DNA from: Verrucomicrobiota bacterium
GTDB taxonomy: Bacteria > Chlamydiota > Chlamydiia > Chlamydiales > Rhabdochlamydiaceae
DNA length: 6,986 nucleotides
NCBI GenBank assembly: GCA_903970455.1
Contig: CAJCIW010000181.1
Span: 1-6,986, forward strand
Reading direction: 5' to 3'
The notes below the pieces were generated by a model. The model was not told the origin of the DNA, did no database searches, and worked only from the letters and a program-made list of their open reading frames with translations. Below, in pieces: positions 1-5,687 of this stretch (its first letter is position 1; each line of letters begins with the position of its first letter). The position numbers and the translations under genes were made by a program.

Positions 1-1245
1 TTCGTCTACGGGCAAAAAGATCGCTTTGAGCCCCTCGGCGTCGATTTTGCCGTTTAAATAATCGTCGGGGATGGTTTCCGGAGAAACGGCTTCATCAAAA
101 GTCAGATGGCGGATTTCTCTGAAGAGTTTGTTCCCGTCGCTATTTCTACCGATGAAAAGATAATTCAGGCCCATGAACATTTTCAATAAAGGGTCGCCTG
201 GGAGAAAAAGCAGCGCTTTTTCATAAAGGGCGACCGTTTTTGGGTAGTCCTGTTTTGACCAAAAGACGGAAGCTTGGTTGATGAACGCCATGCCGATCAC
301 TTCTTTCAGATTGCGAAGCTGGAGGCGGCGGGTATTGATTCCTAGATAGACCTCGGAAGGGAGATCGATGCCTCGTGCCGTTGTTTCGATATTGATGATT
401 TTAGGTCCATTATTATAACGGACATAAATGTGGCCCGGAGGAGTGATGATCTCCAAAGGCAGGCTTAGGCGCTGAGCTAAGGCCAAATAAAGGATCGACA
501 CCCCAAGGCATACCCCTTGTCTGCTATCGAGGACAGCGGGTAAAAAGGTATAAAGGTCGATGTCGTTGGCGTAAAGAGAGTGAGGGGGGAATCGAAATTG
601 CATTTCTTGAAAAATGAACCGATTGATTTCCCGGATTTTATCTTCATTCGAAGCTGAAGGGGAGAGTCTCGCCGCGATTTGCAAGGCCATGAGGTCGATG
701 CTCGCCTCATATTGGCGCACATTATTCACAAGATCATCGGAAGGATCGAATTGGAACAGGAGCAGCCCCCGAGCCAGATCGATTTCTTCTGGAGGCATTT
801 TTAAAATCTCTTCCCGCGTCCATGCCTGATGTCCTTTGAGCTTGCGGTTGGTGAGGCGCACAGCAATTTTTTCCACCTGGCAGAGTTGCTGCTCGTTTAA
901 TGTCACAGGGGAATCGGAGGATTGGCGAGTCACTAAAGAAATAATCGCCTGGATATCCACGGCAGGCAAGAGCGTCGAGGATTCATTTTCAGGCAGAGAT
1001 TTCCCATTAAGCAGCTCCCAAGCTCGTCTCAAGGCTGCTTTTCCCTCCGCTGTTTCTGGATAGAGCTCATAAAAGGCCAAATGTTGAGAGACGGAACACT
1101 GGTCCAAACTATTGTGCAACGATTTGATGGTCGACCCGTTTGAGGAAACTTCCCTTTCGGTTACGTTAACTTTCCTTTTAGCCGAAAGTTCATGGGTCGA
1201 GGCGACGCAAGCAAATAAAAAAAGAATTTGGAATAAGAAAGACAT
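1..1245 (-). CDS. SirB1-like transglutaminase-fold protein with TPR region, 3' end cut by window edge
   Basis: The frame is open from ATG at 1245 to the window edge (415 residues, no stop), and an in-frame TAA lies 12 bases upstream, so the start cannot be further out. Residues 1-20 are hydrophobic (MSFLFQILFLFACVAS), suggesting export; LFAC is a poor lipobox with Cys13, so lipoprotein status is open. Residues about 150-300 resemble the SirB1/Transglut_core2 family: RQGVCLGVSILYLALAQRL with Cys246, PPGHIYVRY with His272, and NIETT with Glu287 fit a Cys-His-acid triad. Residues about 317-380 (MAFINQASVFWSKQDYPKTV onward) look like TPR repeats, as in SirB1 proteins. The roughly 150-residue N-terminal region is extra relative to short SirB1. 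No strong Shine-Dalgarno or promoter is seen before the ATG, although a terminator separates it from the upstream gene. Substrate and role are unknown; the family includes members without activity, but here the Cys is kept. Confidence 0.85.
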   Translation of the reverse strand, partial: MSFLFQILFLFACVASTHELSAKRKVNVTEREVSSNGSTIKSLHNSLDQCSVSQHLAFYELYPETAEGKAALRRAWELLNGKSLPENESSTLLPAVDIQAIISLVTRQSSDSPVTLNEQQLCQVEKIAVRLTNRKLKGHQAWTREEILKMPPEEIDLARGLLLFQFDPSDDLVNNVRQYEASIDLMALQIAARLSPSASNEDKIREINRFIFQEMQFRFPPHSLYANDIDLYTFLPAVLDSRQGVCLGVSILYLALAQRLSLPLEIITPPGHIYVRYNNGPKIINIETTARGIDLPSEVYLGINTRRLQLRNLKEVIGMAFINQASVFWSKQDYPKTVALYEKALLFLPGDPLLKMFMGLNYLFIGRNSDGNKLFREIRHLTFDEAVSPETIPDDYLNGKIDAEGLKAIFLPVDE

Positions 1246-1290
1246 AGAGCACTGCGTTTAAGCTTAGTGCCTCTAATATTTGATGAGAAG

Positions 1291-1350
1291 AAAAAAAACC
1301 AGGGGAGAGAGGGCAAGAATCGAAAAAATCTATACTGTGCTCCCCTGGCT
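1291..1350 (-). terminator. Intrinsic terminator of the coiled-coil gene
   Basis: On the minus strand CCAGGGGAG (1348-1340) pairs perfectly with CTCCCCTGG (1307-1299), followed directly by eight T (1298-1291). A flanking G-T wobble and A-T pairs can lengthen the stem. The loop is long, about 32 bases. The 5' arm lies inside the coding sequence (codons for the Gln-Gly-Ser just before the C-terminus) and the stop codon is in the loop. Confidence 0.7.
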
Positions 1351-2244
1351 TTGAAGGAAGTAGCCGGCTGTGAGTAGGGTTGTCGTGGCTGCCGTAGCGG
1401 CAATCCCTTTCCAGTCGATTCCCGATAGTCCCGACTCCCTCGTTTGGGCACGCTTTAGATCTTCGATTTGCCTTGCGATAGAAAGTGTTGTGAGTGTCTC
1501 ATAGGTATGCTGTGGGGTGGAAGGAGTAGCGAGGAGCTGTTCAACCGAGTAGAGTTTCGCTTCGATTTGTTTTCTTTGTTTTTCCAGGTTCTCGTAGGCG
1601 GTAAGAGAATGCTCTCCGGTAGATCCGTGTTGGATCGCTGTCTGGTACTTTCTCCAGGCTTGGTCGAGTTTTCCTTTAGGATCGCCAAAATAATCGCCGG
1701 ATAGTTCTCGATATTCTTTGAGAAGCGATTCTTTCTTAAGCCGTAATTGTTCGTCGGTGTTGGCTGTGGAACCTTTTTGAATGGCGACAATCCGTTCGAG
1801 CTGGGCTTGCCGATCGTTCCGTTTTTTTTCAATGAATTGATACGAGTGGACTTTCCTCTTCGCATCTTCTATTTGCTCACTAGCGGGAGCTGTTTCCAAT
1901 TGAGAGGAAATCTTCGGCAATTGCTCGAATCGCTCCACATCGGTACCCAAAGCTGTTTTAACGGATACGACGAGTTTGTCCCAATTTATCTTAAGTTTCG
2001 ATTGGGGATCTTGATAATAAGAGCCGTTCATTCGATCGAGGGCTTGAAGGGATTTTTCCTTTTCTTGGCTGATCGCTTGTATGGTTTCGATCACTTTGGA
2101 TTGAAACACGGAGTCTGTTCTACTTTTGAGGGAGTTTTCAAGAGAACATATTTCTTGGGTAAGGCTGGCAGCCTTTTGAGTATGGGTATTTTGAGGCAGG
2201 TAAGCTTTCAATGACTCTGTAATGTTTGATAAATAATGTGTCAT
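1330..2244 (-). CDS. Unrecognised coiled-coil protein with duplicated motif and C-terminal hydrophobic segment
   Basis: I do not recognise this 304-residue protein. It is rich in Lys, Glu and Gln and mostly looks like helical coiled coil. It contains an internal duplication: residues 74-90 (GSYYQDPQSKLKINWDK) match residues 183-199 (GDYFGDPKGKLDQAWRK) at eight of 17 positions, 109 residues apart, each preceded by a Lys/Glu-rich helix. Residues about 280-297 (GIAATAATTTLLTAGYFL) form a single hydrophobic stretch followed by only seven residues, a tail-anchor-like layout; there is no N-terminal signal peptide. ATG at 2244 is chosen because AGGTGA sits three bases upstream. It has its own likely promoter after malQ and its own terminator, so it looks like a one-gene unit. 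Lying beside secretion genes, it could be a secreted effector or an envelope-associated protein, but this is inference only. Confidence 0.8.
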   Translation of the reverse strand: MTHYLSNITESLKAYLPQNTHTQKAASLTQEICSLENSLKSRTDSVFQSKVIETIQAISQEKEKSLQALDRMNGSYYQDPQSKLKINWDKLVVSVKTALGTDVERFEQLPKISSQLETAPASEQIEDAKRKVHSYQFIEKKRNDRQAQLERIVAIQKGSTANTDEQLRLKKESLLKEYRELSGDYFGDPKGKLDQAWRKYQTAIQHGSTGEHSLTAYENLEKQRKQIEAKLYSVEQLLATPSTPQHTYETLTTLSIARQIEDLKRAQTRESGLSGIDWKGIAATAATTTLLTAGYFLQSQGSTV

Positions 2245-2247
2245 ATT

Positions 2248-2253
2248 TCACCT
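2248..2253 (-). promoter_or_regulatory. Shine-Dalgarno site of the coiled-coil gene
   Basis: AGGTGA on the minus strand lies three bases before the ATG at 2244, with six bases between its AGG and the start codon. It is the only good ribosome-binding match near the N-terminus and fixes the start. Confidence 0.6.
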
Positions 2254-2281
2254 AATTAATTAATGATATTTATTTCTATTA

Positions 2282-2310
2282 ATTATATTATTATTCAGCT
2301 TATATTTCTA
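2282..2310 (-). promoter_or_regulatory. Likely sigma70-type (chlamydial sigma66) promoter for the coiled-coil gene
   Basis: On the minus strand TAGAAA (2310-2305, four of six to TTGACA) is followed by a 17-base spacer and a perfect TATAAT (2287-2282). The distance to the ATG at 2244 gives a leader of about 30 bases. The region is very AT-rich, so a chance match is possible, but consensus, spacing and position agree. Confidence 0.45.
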
Positions 2311-2318
2311 CTGAATAA
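2291..2318. repeat. Inverted repeat TTATTCAG-12-CTGAATAA around the -35 element
   Basis: Perfect 8-base arms (2291-2298 and 2311-2318) flank a 12-base loop that contains the putative -35 box. It lies 31 bases after the malQ stop. As an RNA hairpin it is weak and lacks a T run, so it is a poor terminator for malQ; as DNA it could be a binding site for a dimeric regulator of the coiled-coil gene. Confidence 0.45.
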
Positions 2319-2348
2319 AAGAATGAGCATATGTTGATTAAATTTTAT

Positions 2349-3959
2349 CTACGATTTCGGGGAAGGAGAGAAGAGGATTGCTTCCATTTTTGAAAAAAGT
2401 TCTTTATGCGAAAGGATTGTTTCGATAGAGGGTTTAAATCGGTAATTCCAATTTTTAACTGAGACTGTCCCTGGCACGTTGATCCGTTCATCCTCGGGAT
2501 TTGGCCAGGAGAGGTCGGGAAATAAGGCTAGATATTCTTGCAGGAGATTGACATGGAATAGGCTGGAAGTGTGGTGGCTGTCCCATAGAATCTCTTCCCG
2601 CTGTTTGTCGGTGAGGTCGGGTTGATAGGGCCATTGTTTCGAGTCAGCCAAGGGCTTGGCCTCTTCGGGGAACTCTTTCCACCATTGGGCCAATGTTTCT
2701 GAGTCGTGCGTGGAGAGACAAGTGATACTGATCGGCGGATAATGTTGTAGAGGAATATAGCTTTTATCTTCCCCATGTTTCCTTTCCCACCGCATCACTT
2801 TGGTGCTGCAGATCCCCATTTCCTTTAGGATGGGGCGCACTATAGCGGGAACTGTCCCCAAATCTTCGCCGATGAGGAGCATGGGGGTCGTATTGACGAT
2901 CATCTTCAAAAGTTCTCGTCCCTGCGATTCCCATTCTTTTTCATCTTCTGGAATGTAGTAGCCATCCTTGCTATGATGGTGGGGAGGGATTGCCCAAATC
3001 CGAAAAAATCCAATGATGTGGTCGATCCGGACGATATCGAAAAAGGTGTGTGCAACCAGCAGGCGTTGTTTCCACCAGGAGAAATGATCGTTTCTTAACG
3101 TGTCCCAGTTGAAAATTGGAAAACCCCAATTTTGCCCGTAGGCATTGTAAAAATCTGGAGGAGCCCCGGCTGCGAGATGGTCGTCGAAATAGTCGGGATG
3201 CTGCCAGAAATCTGCGCTTTCGCTGCTTAGGAGGATGGGGAGATCCCCCATGAGAAAAACGCCTTTCAAATTGGCATATTCCCGGACTTTTTTAAGTTGG
3301 TTAAAGCAAAGAAATTGCACGACGATATAAAACGACAAATCGGTTTTGTGTTCTTGGTAGAGTGCTTCAAGCTTTTCAGGGGTCGGATGGCGAATATCTT
3401 CCGGCCATCTCTTCCATGAGATATTTCTGAACTGATCTTTTAAAACCCGGAATAGAGAATAAGGTTTAAGCCATGCATGATTTCCGATAAACTTTTGAAG
3501 TTCGTCGGTGTTTAAAAGTTCCTGGCCAACTTCGTTGAAATATTCCCGAAGCCAGCTGACCTTGTAGGCGAAGACTTCAGGGTAATTGATTCGCGACGAG
3601 TTGTTATTTTTATTGAACTCTTTGAGTTTTTTTTTCAGCTGGGGGCATTTTTCCAAATAAGGCAACGCGTGAAGAGTGAGATAGAGAAAATTCAGGGCGC
3701 AGGAGGAAATGGCATTATAAGGGCTTGGATCCGCCTCCGAATGGGCGGCGTTGAGAGGCAGCAATTGGATGAAATCGATTTTAAGCCGATGGCACCAGTC
3801 GATCATGGGGAGGAGGTCGAAAAAATCTCCAATTCCGCAGCTATTTTCGCTGTGGAGGGCGGATAGGGGAAAATTAATCCCGTGATGGTTGCGTATGCCT
3901 ATTCTTTCCCACCCTTTCCCGCTGGGCGTATTGAGGAGAGTTTGAGAGAGTCCATCCAT
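2349..3959 (-). CDS. malQ: 4-alpha-glucanotransferase (amylomaltase, GH77)
   Basis: This enzyme transfers alpha-1,4-glucan segments between maltodextrins, releasing glucose, in glycogen/maltodextrin metabolism. From ATG 3959 it has 536 residues, near the usual chlamydial size. GH77 landmarks in order: LLPLNAAHSEADPSPYNAIS near 66-85, GDLPI near 238, AGAPPDFYNAYGQNWGFPIF near 264-283, VRIDH with nucleophile Asp313, IGEDLG with acid/base Glu365, STHDSET with Asp419, and NVPGT near 494. All three catalytic acids are present, so it should be active. A GTG at 3968 would add three residues and overlap the scc1 stop, but AGGGG at 3972-3968 is eight bases from the ATG and covers that GTG, so ATG 3959 is preferred. 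It starts one base after the scc1 stop, so it is very likely co-transcribed and translationally coupled with the secretion genes, an arrangement I recall from Chlamydia. Confidence 0.96.
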   Translation of the reverse strand: MDGLSQTLLNTPSGKGWERIGIRNHHGINFPLSALHSENSCGIGDFFDLLPMIDWCHRLKIDFIQLLPLNAAHSEADPSPYNAISSCALNFLYLTLHALPYLEKCPQLKKKLKEFNKNNNSSRINYPEVFAYKVSWLREYFNEVGQELLNTDELQKFIGNHAWLKPYSLFRVLKDQFRNISWKRWPEDIRHPTPEKLEALYQEHKTDLSFYIVVQFLCFNQLKKVREYANLKGVFLMGDLPILLSSESADFWQHPDYFDDHLAAGAPPDFYNAYGQNWGFPIFNWDTLRNDHFSWWKQRLLVAHTFFDIVRIDHIIGFFRIWAIPPHHHSKDGYYIPEDEKEWESQGRELLKMIVNTTPMLLIGEDLGTVPAIVRPILKEMGICSTKVMRWERKHGEDKSYIPLQHYPPISITCLSTHDSETLAQWWKEFPEEAKPLADSKQWPYQPDLTDKQREEILWDSHHTSSLFHVNLLQEYLALFPDLSWPNPEDERINVPGTVSVKNWNYRFKPSIETILSHKELFSKMEAILFSPSPKS

Positions 3960-3960
3960 C

Positions 3961-4392
3961 TTAACCACCCCTAACAGGCTGAGGAACGAGATGGGCCGTA
4001 TGGCCTGTTTCTATGCCGACACGCCAATTATTGGCCTTATCGAGAAAGAGGGTAAGAAATTCTGCAAGTTTTTTTCCATTCACATTTGCGATCCGAAAAT
4101 AGGAAAAAAGAACGAGTTTATTATTCCGGTCGGAGTAGGCCAGTGTACCATTTTTGGGAAATGGGCAGTTGGCTTTCAGGGCATCCCTAAGGATATTTTC
4201 CCGGTATTTTCCTGGAGGCACATCGCAAACGAAAGCGGCCACGAGGAGATTTTCCTGATGCGCATCGGATTCCAGCTGGACATGGAGAGTTTCATTGATT
4301 TTGAGCTTGCAAGCCCCCTTTCTGTCAGGGTGAAGGGTTATGCCGAGTTCTGCGCCGAGCTCTTGGAGCAATGTTTCGAATGGATCGGTCAT
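3961..4392 (-). CDS. scc1: Class I type III secretion chaperone, Scc1/SycE-like (CesT family)
   Basis: A small 143-residue protein with the layout of CesT/Tir-type chaperones: an N-terminal helix (FETLLQELGAELGITLHPD, residues 5-23), alternating strands (GACKLKINETLHVQLES; NLLVAAFVCDVPP), a middle helix with the characteristic N (ILRDALKANCPF, about 67-78), then two strands (TLAYSDRNNKLVLFSYFRI) and a C-terminal helix (LAEFLTLFLDKANNW). Such proteins act as cytosolic dimers or heterodimers that bind the N-terminal region of a substrate and keep it ready for export. In Chlamydia, Scc1 with Scc4 serves CopN; the position directly after sctW points to the same partner here. Its ATG overlaps the sctW stop as ATGA, and the Shine-Dalgarno lies in the sctW 3' end. 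No Scc4-like gene is in the window. The family call rests on pattern and synteny, since sequence similarity among these chaperones is low. Confidence 0.85.
   Translation of the reverse strand: MTDPFETLLQELGAELGITLHPDRKGACKLKINETLHVQLESDAHQENLLVAAFVCDVPPGKYRENILRDALKANCPFPKNGTLAYSDRNNKLVLFSYFRIANVNGKKLAEFLTLFLDKANNWRVGIETGHTAHLVPQPVRGG
3968..3972 (-). promoter_or_regulatory. Shine-Dalgarno site of malQ inside the scc1 3' end
   Basis: AGGGG lies eight bases before ATG 3959 and within the last codons of scc1. It supports the ATG over the overlapping GTG at 3968 and suggests coupled translation of scc1 and malQ. Confidence 0.5.
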
Positions 4393-5585
4393 GATTTCTC
4401 TTTTTCCTCTTCTTCTTTTTCTTCCTCCTCTTCTCCTTCTTCTTCAAGACGCTCGTCGAGATCTTCAATGGCGTCGATAAAAGCGTTGAGGAGGTCCTGG
4501 CGGTGCTGGTCCGACTTAAATAGCTTCGGAGCGATTTGACGGAGGGCGTCGCGCATCTGCGTAAAGATGATCACTTGGGCGAGAAGCTCTTCGGACAGGC
4601 CGAGCTGCGCCGCTAGCTGCAGAATTTTATCAGCAGAGGGATAACGTTCCTGGACAGCTTTCATGAATTGTTTGGCGAGCATTTCAAAGGTGATACGCAT
4701 CGGCAGCTGCAACCCTTGCCTGTCGAATGCGCCGCTGATCAAATTCATCCGGGATTTGAAGAAACGGAAAATCCCCAGGATCCCTTGCAGTTTTCTGGCC
4801 TCAGAAAGAAGGCGGTGCAATTCTCCCCGGTCGATGGAAGGTCCTTTGGATTTGAGGTCTCCTCCCATCGAATGCAAGAGGAAATCGATCACCGTTTTCA
4901 TTTTATCGAAATTGAACTTGCTCGTCAGCTCATTGAAAAGGGTATTCGAGTCGCGAGGATTGCCTGTGACCTCCCGATAAAGGTTGCGCAAGCCGGTCGG
5001 TGTTCCAAGTCCCTGTTTGGAAAACTCCCGCGCTTGTTCAGCCATATTGCGCCCGGCTTTGACTTCTCTTCCGTGGAGAGTGTTGAGCTCGTCTTTGGCA
5101 GCCCGGACTTCTTCAGCAAGGCCGCCTTCGGTGGTCATCAACAAGAAATCAAGGGCTTCATCGGCAAGAGAATAATCGGGGTACATCTCGAGAACTTTCC
5201 GCAAAATCTCTTCTCGAGAATCTCTTTGCGAGATACGGGTGCGGAGCAGAAGTAGGGATCGCGTTTGCAGCTCAGGGTTTTTTCGGTTGAATTGTTCACC
5301 GACCTCTTCCAAGCGCTGAACCTGGAAAACCTCTTCTTTCCGCTCCGTTTTTTCAGCTTCTTCTTCACGTGATGTGCGTTTCCGCTTATTTTCGAGCGCT
5401 TCGAAACGTCTGGCCATCATGGCTGGATTGAAGACCCCTTCATCGATCCAGGATTGAAATCCTAAGTCGCTTTCTTCTTGAGCTACAACCATGCCGTGCG
5501 CTGCCTGCTGCGCAGCTGCTGCTTGCGTCCTTGTCGTGTCGAGCTGTGTCGGCTGGATCCTTGACGGTGTAAGATCTTCTGACAT
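4389..5585 (-). CDS. sctW: Type III secretion gatekeeper SctW (CopN/YopN-TyeA type)
   Basis: SctW plugs the secretion channel until host contact and sets the order of translocator and effector export; chlamydial CopN is itself secreted. The protein has 398 residues from ATG 5585. An Ala/Gln-rich N-terminus (AAAAQQAAHGM, 22-32) is typical of a secretion signal and chaperone-binding region. A charged coiled segment follows (about 60-90), then the HrpJ-like core (about 90-260, with GTPTGLRNLYREVTGNP near 194-210 and FLLHSMGGDLKSKGPSI near 235-251), then a TyeA-like domain (about 295-375). The last 20 residues are almost all Glu and Lys. The frame also allows a TTG at 5642, but that lies in the base of a strong hairpin; ATG 5585 has a weak GGA five to six bases upstream and gives a CopN-like N-terminus. 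It overlaps scc1 by four bases. Similarity to C. trachomatis CopN was judged from memory. Confidence 0.93.
   Translation of the reverse strand: MSEDLTPSRIQPTQLDTTRTQAAAAQQAAHGMVVAQEESDLGFQSWIDEGVFNPAMMARRFEALENKRKRTSREEEAEKTERKEEVFQVQRLEEVGEQFNRKNPELQTRSLLLLRTRISQRDSREEILRKVLEMYPDYSLADEALDFLLMTTEGGLAEEVRAAKDELNTLHGREVKAGRNMAEQAREFSKQGLGTPTGLRNLYREVTGNPRDSNTLFNELTSKFNFDKMKTVIDFLLHSMGGDLKSKGPSIDRGELHRLLSEARKLQGILGIFRFFKSRMNLISGAFDRQGLQLPMRITFEMLAKQFMKAVQERYPSADKILQLAAQLGLSEELLAQVIIFTQMRDALRQIAPKLFKSDQHRQDLLNAFIDAIEDLDERLEEEGEEEEEKEEEEKEKS
4395..4445 (-). promoter_or_regulatory. 51-base homopurine tract: SctW acidic tail and scc1 ribosome-binding region
   Basis: On the minus strand 51 bases without a single pyrimidine encode the SctW Glu/Lys tail and end two bases before the scc1 ATG. 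The tract holds several Shine-Dalgarno-like stretches, the closest being AGAGGAAAAAGAG. It therefore likely serves both as coding sequence and as the translation start region of scc1. Confidence 0.55.
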
Positions 5586-5614
5586 CTTTTGTCCGTATAT
5601 TTTCAAAAACGATG

Positions 5615-5641
5615 TGGGGCCGAGTACGAAGCTCGGCCCCA
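5615..5641 (-). terminator. Strong GC-rich hairpin between sctV and sctW, possible terminator or attenuator
   Basis: On the minus strand TGGGGCCGAG (5641-5632) and CTCGGCCCCA (5624-5615) form a perfect 10-base-pair stem with a 7-base loop. Five T (5609-5605) follow after a gap of five bases (CATCG). The gap makes it a less than ideal intrinsic terminator, but the stem is very stable. It lies 29 bases before the sctW start, so it may end most sctV transcripts, block RNA decay or limit read-through into sctW. Confidence 0.5.
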
Positions 5642-5648
5642 ACTTAAT

Positions 5649-5668
5649 CCCAGGCCTTAAGGCCTGGG
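5649..5668. repeat. Perfect 20-base palindrome downstream of sctV
   Basis: CCCAGGCCTTAAGGCCTGGG reads the same on both strands; as RNA it forms an 8-base-pair stem with a TTAA loop. It starts 9 bases after the sctV stop and ends 7 bases before the next hairpin. It may be part of a composite terminator, an RNA-stabilising element or a dimer-binding DNA site. Confidence 0.6.
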
Positions 5669-5671
5669 TTC

Positions 5672-5687
5672 ACTTTCTCAAGAAAGT
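5672..5687. repeat. Inverted repeat centred on the sctV stop codon
   Basis: Minus strand ACTTTCT-TG-AGAAAGT has perfect 7-base arms around the TGA of sctV (5680-5678). It is the first of three palindromes in 73 bases. On its own it is short and could be chance; its place directly before two longer palindromes makes it worth recording. Confidence 0.4.

Noticed and set aside
1246..1298. Promoter for the SirB1-like gene using TATTAG as a -10 box
   Set aside because: The sequence 17 bases upstream (TGGTTT) matches the -35 consensus poorly and there is no clear Shine-Dalgarno, so it is not listed as a feature.
1747..2214. 155-residue open frame on the plus strand
   Set aside because: It is antisense to the coiled-coil gene, which has a good Shine-Dalgarno, promoter and terminator; no ribosome-binding site or family pattern supports the plus-strand frame.
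2291..2318. Inverted repeat as the terminator of malQ
   Set aside because: The stem is AT-rich with only two G-C pairs and a 12-base loop, and no T run follows on the minus strand, so it would be a weak terminator.
3991..4539. 182-residue open frame on the plus strand with a Ser-rich end
   Set aside because: It is antisense to scc1 and the sctW 3' end; the Ser-rich part is just the complement of the Glu/Lys tail tract.
4668..5255. 195-residue open frame on the plus strand
   Set aside because: It lies wholly antisense to sctW, whose product is clearly recognised; the translation shows no family features, so it is a shadow frame.
5586..5642. TTG at 5642 as start of sctW, adding 19 residues
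   Set aside because: The added stretch is encoded by the GC-rich hairpin and its T-rich flank and does not look like a CopN N-terminus; ATG 5585 is the better start.
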